This document shows, in pieces, positions 18,075-26,975 of a DNA stretch of 64,000 bases. Under the pieces are notes generated by a model. The model was given only the letters and a program-made list of their open reading frames with translations. It ran no database searches and was not told the DNA's origin. This DNA is from Ruminiclostridium sp. (lineage in GTDB: Bacteria; Bacillota; Clostridia; Oscillospirales; Ruminococcaceae). The stretch's first letter is position 1. Each line of letters begins with the position of its first letter. The translations under genes and the position numbers were made by a program. The DNA lies in contig JAGAWN010000032.1 in the NCBI GenBank assembly GCA_017941355.1, positions 1 through 64,000 of the forward strand, in the 5' to 3' direction.

Positions 18075-19281
18075 TAGTCTTCTCCTTAAACGTCAACAGC
18101 TTATCCCTATAATACTCATACTGCTTGCGCCTTGCTTCTATCTCCGCAGGCAAGCCCTCGGAAATGTCGTTGCAGAGCTTGTCGAAGCGGTCAAGGATAG
18201 ATACGATGCGCTCTTGTTCTTCAAGTGGGGGAACGGGAATTTTAATTTTGGATAGTTTATCTCCTGTTGTTGTTGCTCTCGTAGTAAAAGAAGCGTATTT
18301 AACAATCTGTTTTCTGACATTATGTGTCGAAAAGTAATAGGCGCAGAATTTTGGAAGTAATAAATTCGTTTTAGGTCTTGCTCTTAAAACAAATCCACTA
18401 AAGACACAATCGGGTACATCTTCGATCAATGTGCTTGACATACCAATATCTTCTTTTGTTTCTGATGTTCGAGTAAAGAATACATCGCCCTTTTTAGCAC
18501 TATACCTTTCTATCTCAACGGGTGAAACATCAACAAGCCCTGAAAAAGAACCCTTTGCAAGCCACCTGTTTTTATAAACATCGGTAAAGTTTATAATAGG
18601 TTTCCCTTTGCCAAAAGCTTCTTTCTCTTTATTAAGCCCATTTCTTATTTCAAACAATTCTCCAACAGTTTTCCAAAGCTGTTCATATTTTGCCTCCTTA
18701 TGAACATCAAGGCTCAAAAGGCGGTCACGATAATATTTATACTGATTTTGTCTTAATAACAGTTCTTTTGTCAATGCTTCAGACAGTTCAATAAACTTAT
18801 CAAGTATTTCGATTGTTTTGTTCTGAACTTCTATTGGTGGTAATGGTATATTCACCCTTTGAATATCGTCAATGTGTAAAGATACATTAGCTCCACCTTT
18901 CATAAGCGGTACAAGTAAAAAGTCTTTTTTGTATTCTAAGTAGTGATACAGAAAGTTAGCACTAAGTATATTTTCATCATTAGGAATAACAGCACAAAGA
19001 ATATTTCCCAATGCAAATTTGCCCGATTGAAAATAGACGTGATTTAACGAGGCAACTCCGTGTCCTCTTGATGATACCAACGGTATGCAAACAGCAGGTT
19101 TGTCAAACTGATAGGTATTACAACTTTTCCTCTCGGAAGTAGTTACAACAAGAGGATATTCACCTGGAATAGCCTTTTGAATGGGAGTTCTACCTTTTGT
19201 GACAGAACAAACGTCACCTAGTTTTACATACTCCACTCCGTTGGGGCAATGCTCCACGATCAATTCATCAATTCTGCTCAT
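18067..19281 (-). CDS. hsdS: Type I restriction enzyme, specificity subunit
   Basis: 404 residues with two target-recognition domains, each followed by a conserved helical spacer: IEVQNKTIEILDKFIELSE...YKYYRDRLLSL and LEEQERIVSILDRFDKLCN...YEYYRDKLLTF. The start at 19281 (MSRIDELIVEHCPNG, the usual HsdS opening) follows GAAGGAAAATACA and is preferred to an ATG 15 nt upstream. HsdS sets the bipartite DNA target of the whole complex. The gene upstream is the deleted yhcG; downstream is the coupled DUF4238 gene. Confidence 0.94.
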   Translation of the reverse strand: MSRIDELIVEHCPNGVEYVKLGDVCSVTKGRTPIQKAIPGEYPLVVTTSERKSCNTYQFDKPAVCIPLVSSRGHGVASLNHVYFQSGKFALGNILCAVIPNDENILSANFLYHYLEYKKDFLLVPLMKGGANVSLHIDDIQRVNIPLPPIEVQNKTIEILDKFIELSEALTKELLLRQNQYKYYRDRLLSLDVHKEAKYEQLWKTVGELFEIRNGLNKEKEAFGKGKPIINFTDVYKNRWLAKGSFSGLVDVSPVEIERYSAKKGDVFFTRTSETKEDIGMSSTLIEDVPDCVFSGFVLRARPKTNLLLPKFCAYYFSTHNVRKQIVKYASFTTRATTTGDKLSKIKIPVPPLEEQERIVSILDRFDKLCNDISEGLPAEIEARRKQYEYYRDKLLTFKEKTNA

Positions 19282-19296
19282 TGTATTTTCCTTCAT

Positions 19297-19775
19297 TCAG
19301 TTCAGCTTCAAGTTCTTCGATAGTCGGCAACGAGCCTTTGAAGTGTTCGGGTATTAGTCTCGAAAGCTCATAGCTCGACACGCCACGGAATCATAAATAT
19401 CTTACCAAAATCTGTTAAATCGTCCACAACTTGTGGACGCAATTCAGACGTTCCAGAATCGTCCACAACTTGTGGACGATTTTCAATCTCCGCATATAAG
19501 TCATAAAAATATTTCATATATTTTAAGTTTGTTTCGGAGAATGAGCTTGAATCGGGAAAAAGCTCTTTTAAATCTTTACTAAGCCTTTTATAGAAACCCG
19601 AACCATATTTGGAAGTAAGTTCCATTTGTGATATATCTCTGCCGAGCAGCCAGTAAAATTGCAGCATTTCACTATTTACACGGACAGCCGCTTTTATCTG
19701 AGCGTTTCTGAACCTGTCAGAAAGCTCGTTAAGCCACTTTTTATAGTTATCATCGACCTGTATGATATTACTCAT
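19297..19775 (-). pseudogene. YhcG (DUF1016) family protein with its nuclease domain deleted
   Basis: The N-terminal helical DUF1016 domain is intact (MSNIIQVDDNYKKWLNELSD ... LNYW-type core ... FSETNLKYMKYFYDLYAEI). At KIFMIPWRVEL the frame ends at 19368. The next 70 nt, in another frame, read SSYELSRLIPEHFKGSLPTI EELEAEL, which is the standard C-terminal tail of the family. The whole PD-(D/E)xK nuclease domain, about 190 residues, is therefore missing between IPW and SSYELS. Full-length members are often found inside type I RM operons. Two identical 19-bp palindromes (19421-19439, 19460-19478) lie in the coding region. The remaining 135-residue N-terminal domain may still be made. Confidence 0.8.
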
Positions 19776-19791
19776 TGATTAAATCCCCTTG

Positions 19792-21351
19792 TTATGCAAT
19801 CTCCGCAATGATCTTGTCGATCTCCGCTCTCAGAGCGTTCTCACGCTGTACGATCTCGGCGATCTGAGCATTAAGAGCGTCGATGTCAATGATCTCGCGG
19901 GTATCTTCCTGCTCCACATACGTCGAAACGGACAGGTTATACTCATTCTCCGCGATCTCTTTGTTCGGGACAAGGCGGCAGAAATGCTCGATGTTCTTGC
20001 GTTCGTTGAAAGCGGTAACGATCTTTGTAATGTTGTCCTCGGTAAGTTTGTTGCTGTTTGTAACCTTTATGCACTCCTTCGACGCATCTATGAAAAGTGT
20101 ACTGTTCTGGGATTTATTCTTTTTGAGAATCATGACGCAGGTTGCGATAGAAGTACCGTAAAAGAGGTTGTCGGGGAGCTGAATGATGCAGTCAATGAAG
20201 TTGCTTTCGATCAGGTATTTGCGAATTTTCTGCTCCGCACCGCCGCGATACATAACACCAGGGAAGCATACGATAGCAGCAGCGCCATTGTTTGCAAGCC
20301 ATGATAACGAGTGCATTATAAACGCGAGGTCAGCTTTTGACTTTGGTGCAAGCACTCCCGCAGGCGAAAAACGTGGGTCATTGATAAGCAGGGGATTTGA
20401 GTCACCTTCCCATTTTATTGAGTATGGGGGGTTCGATACGATAACCTCAAACGGTTCATCGTCCCAATGCTGCGGCTCGGTCAGCGTGTCTTCGTGCGCT
20501 ATATCGAACTTGTCGTAGTCGATGTCATGCAGGAACATATTGATACGGCAGAGGTTATATGTTGTGATGTTTATTTCCTGTCCGAAGAAGCCCTGACGCA
20601 CTTTATCCTTGCCGAGAATTTTGGCCGCTTTCAGCAGCAAAGAACCAGAACCGCAGGCGGGGTCATATACCTTATTCACTTCCGTTTTGCCAGATGTCGC
20701 AAGTCGTGTAAGAAGCTCGGAGACTTCCTGCGGGGTGTAATATTCGCCGCCCGATTTACCCGCATTGGAAGCATACATACCCATAAGATATTCGTATGCG
20801 TCACCGAAAGCATCAATAGTATTATCCTTGTAATCGCCGAGCTGCATAGAAGCAACACCGTTCATAAGTTTTACAAGGCGTTCATTTCTTTTGGCAACTG
20901 TACCGCCAAGCTTATTGCTGTTTACATCGAAATCGTCAAACAGTCCTTTGAAGTCATCTTCACTTTCGCACCCTTGCGCAGAACCTTCGATATTTCTGAA
21001 AATACCTTCAAGGGTCTCATTCAGATTTTCGTCCTTATCCGCTCTTTGGAGAACATTGCAGAAAAGCTGACTGGGAAGAATAAAGAAACCTTTTGTATTT
21101 ACCATATCTTCTCTTGCAGTCTCTGCTTCCTCGTCGGATAGGTTTGCGTAATTGAAGTCTGGTGTACCTGCTTCAACCTCGCCCTCGTTTATGTAATTCG
21201 TAAGATTCTCGGATATGTAACGATAGAACAACATGACGAGAACGTAGTTTTTGAAATCCCACCCGTCAACGCTCCCGCGAAGGTCGTTGGCGATACTCCA
21301 TATTGTACGATGAAGCTCGGCACGTTCCTGTTCTTTTTTATTGTCGATCAT
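19792..21351 (-). CDS. hsdM: Type I restriction enzyme, methyltransferase subunit
   Basis: 519 residues. The N-terminal helical domain is followed by an N6-adenine methyltransferase with the SAM motif VYDPACGSGSLLLKAA and the catalytic motif IVSNPPYSIKW. It forms the M2S core with HsdS and modifies host DNA. It is the first gene of the operon and has its own promoter; a translation start at the ATG of 21351 is supported by family length and by the preceding promoter. The C-terminal coiled-coil (INAQIAEIVQRENALRAEID) is the HsdS-contact helix. Confidence 0.95.
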   Translation of the reverse strand: MIDNKKEQERAELHRTIWSIANDLRGSVDGWDFKNYVLVMLFYRYISENLTNYINEGEVEAGTPDFNYANLSDEEAETAREDMVNTKGFFILPSQLFCNVLQRADKDENLNETLEGIFRNIEGSAQGCESEDDFKGLFDDFDVNSNKLGGTVAKRNERLVKLMNGVASMQLGDYKDNTIDAFGDAYEYLMGMYASNAGKSGGEYYTPQEVSELLTRLATSGKTEVNKVYDPACGSGSLLLKAAKILGKDKVRQGFFGQEINITTYNLCRINMFLHDIDYDKFDIAHEDTLTEPQHWDDEPFEVIVSNPPYSIKWEGDSNPLLINDPRFSPAGVLAPKSKADLAFIMHSLSWLANNGAAAIVCFPGVMYRGGAEQKIRKYLIESNFIDCIIQLPDNLFYGTSIATCVMILKKNKSQNSTLFIDASKECIKVTNSNKLTEDNITKIVTAFNERKNIEHFCRLVPNKEIAENEYNLSVSTYVEQEDTREIIDIDALNAQIAEIVQRENALRAEIDKIIAEIA

Positions 21352-21405
21352 AGTAAATACTCGCTTTCATATATTCATCGTTAAGACGATTATGTTCTGA
21401 TTATG

Positions 21406-21434
21406 ATTATATCACAATAGCCCCAATAAGTCAA
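21406..21434 (-). promoter_or_regulatory. Promoter of the RM operon
   Basis: On the minus strand TTGACT (21429-21434), 17 nt, TATAAT (21406-21411), about 55 nt before the hsdM start. Confidence 0.75.
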
Positions 21435-21564
21435 TAATTGGCTATTTATGTTTTGGAACATTATATTAATTTATTGCAGATTAGTATTTCTGTAAAAGTC
21501 GTACATAAAACGAAAATAGAATATAATATTTTTTCAGGTAAAAACTCAATATATAAGTAGGGTA

Positions 21565-22031
21565 CTACAGACCCCTAATAAATAATAAGAAAGTATAAGT
21601 ATATCTTGTTAGGCTTATAATTGTTTTTAAAACATTTTTTTAATCAAGTGTTAAGTTATCGGTTATTTTTTTAGAGGTACATTTTGTATAAAATATTCTA
21701 AAAAGAGCATTAAGCATATTTTAATTAAAGACCAATTATGAAGTTATTCTATTCCGCCGCCAAAGGAACATCTTTTATAATTATTCTTATTAGTAACAGA
21801 AAAATAATAATATGTTGCTTAGTAATAATTCATATTTCAAATCCACACTATTTAATAAAAATGCTCGAAGGGAAGAAATCAAAAGTTACGAAAAATAGTT
21901 CTGAAGTACCCAAATGTACCTTTTAATTTTTCGCATATAACTTCACACTTGATTTTGAAGACCAGTTAAAAATAATTATAAGTCTAACAAGATATACTTA
22001 TACTTTCTTATTATTTATCTGTAACCTGTAG
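21565..22031. repeat. MITE-like element with long inverted repeats
   Basis: A 53-bp inverted repeat (21578-21630 and 21966-22018) has only two mismatches. The similarity continues inward, with more differences, to about 21690 and 21910: both sides carry AATCAAGTGT-AAGTTAT and then AGGTACATTT. It continues outward as CTACAG at equal spacing. The roughly 220 nt centre holds only a doubtful 62-residue frame. The whole 21352-22362 interval is extremely AT-rich and shows no other gene. A non-autonomous transposable element is the simplest reading; a replication or transfer origin is an alternative. Confidence 0.65.
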
Positions 22032-22362
22032 GTGACTATTTATTTTTTCAGTTTTTGACTTAAAAAGAATTGATATTTATATTCAATATGACAGGTAAAT
22101 ATAAAATAATTTATCCTTAAAATAATGAAAAAATCAAGCATTTTTCGTTATTTATAAATTTCGATTATTGTTCAGAATCTCGTTTTATTGCTAAAACTTG
22201 AAAAGTGTTATAAACGAAAAATGAAATAAATCTTTTATTATTCATGAAATCATTTATGGAATAATTGAGAATAAATCATATATTTAAATTATTCCAAATG
22301 CAAAACAAATCATGTCTAAATAGCATTAAGTGTTCTGAGATATTGTTGCTGTAATTACTAAA

Positions 22363-23562
22363 TTACGATATTAACCATTCCAGAACATTTGTCCTCGTTA
22401 TACCGTTATAGTCCGCATCTGGGTCGTCGTCTAATGTGAGTATATACTTCGGATAATGGTCGTTTATTTTTTGCAGGGGTGCAAGTTCGCGTTCCAAAGT
22501 CTTGTTATCCCGAACGGTTGCGGCGACCTGATAATAAGTTGTGCGCTTATTTTCTATTGCAACAAAATCAACTTCAAGTTCGTCAATCTTTCCGACATAG
22601 ACCTCATACCCACGACGCAGTAATTCCAGATAAACAATGTTTTCAAGTATGCGACCAACATCGGTTGACTGTGAACCGAGCAAGGTATAACGAAGACCTA
22701 TATCAACCGCATAATACTTTTCATGGGTTTTAAGGCGCTGCTTGCCTTTGACATTATAGCGTTCAGCCTTGTAAACAGCAAAGCTCGATAAGAGAGCATC
22801 AAGGTACTTTTCTACCGTTTTTACGTCTATCTTCCTGCCGTCCGAAGTCATGGTATCGGCGATCTTCTTTGTCGATAACTGATTGCCAATATTGTCATAA
22901 ACGAAGCGAACGATGCTTTCAAGCATCATTATATCCGTTATCTTTTTTCTGCTTGCAATATCCTTAACTACAATAGTATTAAACAAGCTGTCAAGGTAAT
23001 CGCGTATCTCTCGCGGCTGATCGTTTAGCTGTAGAACGTAAGGGAAAGCACCGTACTCAACATAATCCCTGTACATATCGGGAAGCCTGCGGCTTTTATC
23101 AGATGCAGAAACATACTCCTTGAACGATAATGGGAGCATGGATATTTCAACGTATCTTCCCGTAAGCATGGTTGCGATCTCGCTCGAAAGCATTACCGCA
23201 TTTGAGCCTGTGAGGTATATATCCGTGTTCTTCTTTATATATATGCTGTCTATTACCTCTGGGAACTCCTTGCATTGCTGAACCTCGTCTATGAAGATAT
23301 AGGTCATCTTACCCTTTACAAGATGTTCCTTGATGTATTTATGCAGGGCATCGGGGTTACGCAGTTCTTTGTTATCATAATCTTCAAGATTTATAAATAT
23401 GATTTGCTCGTCGGATATACCACAATCTTTAAGATGCTCACAGAACATCTCCATGAGTGTTGATTTGCCGCATCTCCGTATTCCCGTTATAACCTTTATG
23501 ATTTGCGTATCTTTAAAGGCTATAAGCTTATCAAGGTATTCTTCTCGCCGTATATTATCCAT
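22363..23562 (-). CDS. AAA ATPase with DUF4143 domain
   Basis: 399 residues. The N-terminal P-loop is VITGIRRCGKSTLMEMF, Walker B YIFIDEVQQ, and LTGSNAVMLSSEIATMLTGR, typical of the AAA_14 family. The C-terminal DUF4143 nuclease-like domain contains ENIVYLELLRRGYEVYVG and EVDFVA. These proteins are common in anaerobes and archaea, and their function is unresolved. Its 5' region (promoter, leader and first 20 or so codons) is duplicated 600 nt away in front of the next gene. It is a single gene with its own promoter. Confidence 0.92.
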   Translation of the reverse strand: MDNIRREEYLDKLIAFKDTQIIKVITGIRRCGKSTLMEMFCEHLKDCGISDEQIIFINLEDYDNKELRNPDALHKYIKEHLVKGKMTYIFIDEVQQCKEFPEVIDSIYIKKNTDIYLTGSNAVMLSSEIATMLTGRYVEISMLPLSFKEYVSASDKSRRLPDMYRDYVEYGAFPYVLQLNDQPREIRDYLDSLFNTIVVKDIASRKKITDIMMLESIVRFVYDNIGNQLSTKKIADTMTSDGRKIDVKTVEKYLDALLSSFAVYKAERYNVKGKQRLKTHEKYYAVDIGLRYTLLGSQSTDVGRILENIVYLELLRRGYEVYVGKIDELEVDFVAIENKRTTYYQVAATVRDNKTLERELAPLQKINDHYPKYILTLDDDPDADYNGITRTNVLEWLIS

Positions 23563-23648
23563 AGAAAGTACCGCCTTTCAAGTTTATACCAATATTATAT
23601 CTAAAAATGCTTATAATCAAGATAGCTCGATTGTTTTCGCACACTTTT

Positions 23649-24101
23649 TTAATCGCAATAGTTTATTCCTTCACATTCACAAATAGTTTTAATTGCGTCA
23701 GGATATTCATAATGGTCGAGATAATAGTCAAGCACCATTGTCTCAAAAGGTATCTTTCGCGAGAGTTCTTTACTGCTCATTTTGGAAAGTATTTGCAGAT
23801 AACGATATACGAAACCTACGTAATAAGCACAATATCTGTACGTTTTGCTTTCATCACGAGGAATATTTATCCCCTTCTCTGAAAACTCATTCATTATTAC
23901 TTCCATACAAGGTACGTCAAGCTCGTTCTGATAACGGGAATATTCAGAATCCATTTCCACATTGCAAAAATCGGATTCCATATACCTCGCGACAAATATT
24001 TCCATATTATAGCCAAGCTCGCTTGCATATTCGAATATATGACCCTGTGCATTTGCTTTCGAATATTCTACGTGCCTTTCCATATCATCTAAAATGTTCA
24101 T
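23649..24101 (-). CDS. Unknown 150-residue protein
   Basis: A compact, probably helical protein (MNILDDMERHVEYSKANAQG ... ELSRKIPFETMVLDYYL) that I cannot assign. The start at 24101 follows AAAGGAAACAGAGAAT; longer frames upstream run into a fossil ATPase start and are not used. It ends about 85 nt before the DUF4143 ATPase gene. Its promoter and leader were copied from that gene. Small acidic cytosolic proteins of this type on islands are often immunity or antitoxin proteins, but there is no direct evidence here. Confidence 0.55.
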   Translation of the reverse strand: MNILDDMERHVEYSKANAQGHIFEYASELGYNMEIFVARYMESDFCNVEMDSEYSRYQNELDVPCMEVIMNEFSEKGINIPRDESKTYRYCAYYVGFVYRYLQILSKMSSKELSRKIPFETMVLDYYLDHYEYPDAIKTICECEGINYCD

Positions 24102-24128
24102 ATTCTCTGTTTCCTTTTGTATTAAGAC

Positions 24129-24224
24129 GTTTATCTTTAAAAGCAATAAGCTTTCGAGGTATTCTTCTCACCGTATATTATCCATAGAAAGTACCCCTTT
24201 TCGAGTTTATACTTATATTATATC
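24129..24224 (-). pseudogene. Fossil 5' end of a DUF4143 ATPase gene
   Basis: About 95 nt closely match 23508-23603: promoter -10, GTACTTTCT leader and the start MDNIR. In this copy the sixth codon is TGA (MDNIR*EEYLESL), so it cannot make the ATPase. The intact promoter TTGATT-17-TATAAT upstream (minus strand) now drives the 150-residue gene. Confidence 0.75.
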
Positions 24225-24270
24225 CCAAAACGTTAAAAAAATCAATAGTATTTGGAAAAAATTCCAAAAA

Positions 24271-24804
24271 CTATTGATTTCTTATTTCGTTTAATGATCG
24301 TGGTGTATAATCCATATACGGCATCATGCACCCAACATTATAACACTCAAACGGAATATTTAACTCTCGGCATATATCACGATACCTTTCAAAAGCAGTA
24401 TTATCTTTGGTATTATGGACATGACCGTACAAGTGAATAGCTCCACGATATTGATTATACCAATGAGCTATGGGGTAATGGCATAGAACGACTTCTGTGT
24501 TATTATCATCAACAACAGCTATATCTTTTATCCATTCAAAATAAGCCTTCATTTCTTCCGTAGGCTTATCGTGGTTTCCGAGAATAAGATATTTTCTTCC
24601 TATAAGCTGAGACAAAACTTCAAGACCCTCGCTGTTTTTCCAAGCAAAGTCTCCGAGAATATAAACGCTGTCGTTATAAGATACTGTATTATTCCAACGG
24701 CGTATGATCTCTCGTGACATTGTTGCACAGTCCTTGAAAGGTCTTCCGTCGTGTTTTAAAACATTTTCATGCCCGATATGAAGATCGGCAATGTAATAAT
24801 TCAT
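24271..24804 (-). CDS. Calcineurin-like metallophosphoesterase
   Basis: 177 residues with all the metal-binding motifs in order: IADLHIGH, ILGDFAW, LGNHDK, LCHYPI and YGHVHN. The enzyme should hydrolyse a phosphodiester or phosphomonoester with two metal ions in the cytosol; small members of this family are often annotated only as phosphoesterases. The ATG at 24804 follows GGGTGATTACT, so the GTG 9 nt upstream is less likely. A fossil of its first 14 codons lies at 26976-27017. It is a complete gene. Confidence 0.88.
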   Translation of the reverse strand: MNYYIADLHIGHENVLKHDGRPFKDCATMSREIIRRWNNTVSYNDSVYILGDFAWKNSEGLEVLSQLIGRKYLILGNHDKPTEEMKAYFEWIKDIAVVDDNNTEVVLCHYPIAHWYNQYRGAIHLYGHVHNTKDNTAFERYRDICRELNIPFECYNVGCMMPYMDYTPRSLNEIRNQ

Positions 24805-24886
24805 AGTAATCACCCGTGATTTCTACGGTTCTCCACAATCATTTCTCAATGAATGTAAAGAATAAATATGATCTGGTTATCTGCGT

Positions 24887-25750
24887 TTATCTGTTTATAC
24901 AATGGTAGAGCGCTCTGAAATATGCAGTATAGTCCTGATTATCTGATAACCCCGAAACCTGACCGTCGCCCGCTTCAAGTATCTTCCATGTTCCGTCCGC
25001 GATCTCGGCGTAGTCGATAGTGTAATATATGCTGTTAAGGCTCTTGTATTTTTCTATCAGCGCCATAGGCGGTTCTGGCGTATAATCAGCCTGTCCCGAA
25101 TTTCTGCTTATGGTTGCAGCTTCGTGGTTTATATAAAATACCCGATATTCATTAGTCCTGTTATCGTATTTTTTCAAGTCAAGGAACTCCTTGAAACAAA
25201 TGCCGCCTGTGTAGAGACCACCTCGGTATTCCATAAATATCTTCATCTGTTCACTAAATTCATCTTCGGTTATACTATTTTCAAAATACTTTGGAAATGA
25301 TGTGCCTTTTACAGATTTGACAAAATCCTTTACCATAAAGCGGTTGAACTCTCTCTTAACCACTTTCAGGTCTATATCATGCGGTGAATTAAATACTATC
25401 ATTTTCGCAGTATCATTTTTAAGTAATGGGTACACATTGGGAAAGATGTGAAAGAGTTCATATTCCTGCGGAGCAGTTATCAAGGTAATATTACGCTCAC
25501 GCAACAGATCGTACAGCTTGCTATATTTTTCGGGCTTGAGCATCCACCCACGATATACGGCTTTTATAGGCTCATTCGGCAACGGACTGACCGTAAGCTT
25601 GCCTTCTTCCAGATACCTGTTGTAATCAAAAAGGATAACATTAAATAATCCCGTTTGCAACGCGGCTTCGTATTCCTGCTTCAGATCATGGTCAACCTCT
25701 TTGTTATTGAAATAATCGCAAGGGAATAAGATTGTTTTGATGTTGTTCAT
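24887..25750 (-). CDS. ATP-grasp protein of the R2K type
   Basis: 287 residues. The segment FMVKDFVKSVKGTSFPKYFEN and the C-terminal YYTIDYAEIADGTWKILEAGDGQVSGL match the R2K clade of ATP-grasp enzymes, whose ATP-binding arginine and lysines sit in similar positions and which end in an ExGDGxVS signature. ATP-grasp enzymes ligate a carboxylate to an amine; R2K members are associated with peptide tagging and biological conflict systems. No obvious peptide substrate gene is adjacent. It stands alone between unknown genes. Confidence 0.75.
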   Translation of the reverse strand: MNNIKTILFPCDYFNNKEVDHDLKQEYEAALQTGLFNVILFDYNRYLEEGKLTVSPLPNEPIKAVYRGWMLKPEKYSKLYDLLRERNITLITAPQEYELFHIFPNVYPLLKNDTAKMIVFNSPHDIDLKVVKREFNRFMVKDFVKSVKGTSFPKYFENSITEDEFSEQMKIFMEYRGGLYTGGICFKEFLDLKKYDNRTNEYRVFYINHEAATISRNSGQADYTPEPPMALIEKYKSLNSIYYTIDYAEIADGTWKILEAGDGQVSGLSDNQDYTAYFRALYHCINR

Positions 25751-25820
25751 TTTGTTTTACCATTCATTATTTCTTGTTCGCTTATCATCGTAACGAAAAC
25801 CTGCAATATATTACATCTTG

Positions 25821-26381
25821 TCAGTCTTCATAGAGTTGTCTCAACCACTTTTGATACATACCTTCCATATCATATTGAAAATCTACGAACGCCTTCAATT
25901 CCTCTTCCGACATAAGTATATACCGCGTGGAACCGCTTTCAAACAAGGACTTGGTTTCCAACTCCTTATTTGCGGTATTTTCCTCATACTCAAAATCCTC
26001 GATGCACCATTGCAGATATGCTTTCCAATCCAAACATTTTTGAGTGCCTGCCGGATAGGATTTTCCGTCATCTGTAAAACAATATTTTACTGAATAGTCC
26101 GGCTGTATCTCAATAAAGCATTTACCACACTGGTTGCAGTGGTTGAATTTATTTCGATAGTTTTGCAGATCAGCCTCTCCGTCACGCACAAAAAAGAAAA
26201 ATCTATCCAACAAATCCTCGCCATTGTTAATCAGTTCTTCTTTTCCTTTCAGAAATGAAATAACATTTTTCGCATAAAAAACCGCACTGTCTATGAAGTC
26301 ATATCCCAAAAAGTATTTTTCCTGTATCGCAAGTAATTTATCCTTGTCATACTTTATATATATCTGAGACCTGTCTCCCAT
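25821..26381 (-). CDS. Unknown 186-residue protein
   Basis: Begins MGDRSQIYIKYDKDKLLAIQ; it has a CNQCGKC cluster near residue 86 that could bind a metal, then an acidic C-terminus. The opening GDRSQIYI is shared by a group of small island-borne proteins in gut Firmicutes, but I know no function. The start ATG lies at 26379-26381. It has its own spacing from both neighbours. Confidence 0.6.
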   Translation of the reverse strand: MGDRSQIYIKYDKDKLLAIQEKYFLGYDFIDSAVFYAKNVISFLKGKEELINNGEDLLDRFFFFVRDGEADLQNYRNKFNHCNQCGKCFIEIQPDYSVKYCFTDDGKSYPAGTQKCLDWKAYLQWCIEDFEYEENTANKELETKSLFESGSTRYILMSEEELKAFVDFQYDMEGMYQKWLRQLYED

Positions 26382-26431
26382 GTTCTGCCCTCTGAATATG
26401 TTTTGTAAACGGAAGTAGTATTCCGTTGCGA

Positions 26432-26950
26432 TTATCCCGATATTCTACTTTTGTTTATAATAATCTCCGAAATATAAAAATTCTGTTTTTTCAGCAGCTT
26501 TCTGTCCAGATTTTTGTCCGAATTGATACATATACCCTCTATCATCATAAACAGACGCTTGGTAATATCTTTTTCCATGTCATACAGTCTCTTTCGCTCC
26601 TTAATCAGCTCAATCACAGGATTCAAGGTTTCAATATGCGAATCTGCAATATACAACTGGGAAAGGCGGTTCAGCTTTTTTATAAAATCAAGCGAATAAA
26701 TATTTGTTCCTGAATAAATGTATAGTTGCTTCAAGTTGACCATATCCTCAATAAAAGAGTAATCGGAAAGATCACACCCGATGACCAGTGTTTCTATATC
26801 GTCCTTGCTCACGAGTTCTTCGATACTGTCGGCTGTCACACATTTTTCGGGCATACGAAAATTAAAACAAATAGAATCATGCTTCCACGGAAAGCCAAAA
26901 GAACAGCTTTTCAGGTCAATATCCTCTTTTTCTATCAGTATATGTCGCAT
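26432..26950 (-). CDS. Leucine-rich-repeat-like small protein
   Basis: 172 residues. Beta-strand/loop units such as IETLVIGCDLSDYSFIEDMVNLKQLYIYSG and LDFIKKLNRLSQLYIADSHI look like three or four degenerate leucine-rich repeats. The start at 26950 (MRHILIEKED) follows AAAAGGAAAATCAA. Longer starts would run into a fossil of the metallophosphoesterase 5' end. Small LRR proteins on islands can be immunity proteins or adaptors; this is speculation. Confidence 0.6.
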   Translation of the reverse strand: MRHILIEKEDIDLKSCSFGFPWKHDSICFNFRMPEKCVTADSIEELVSKDDIETLVIGCDLSDYSFIEDMVNLKQLYIYSGTNIYSLDFIKKLNRLSQLYIADSHIETLNPVIELIKERKRLYDMEKDITKRLFMMIEGICINSDKNLDRKLLKKQNFYISEIIINKSRISG

Positions 26951-26975
26951 TTGATTTTCCTTTTCTTTTTGAGAT

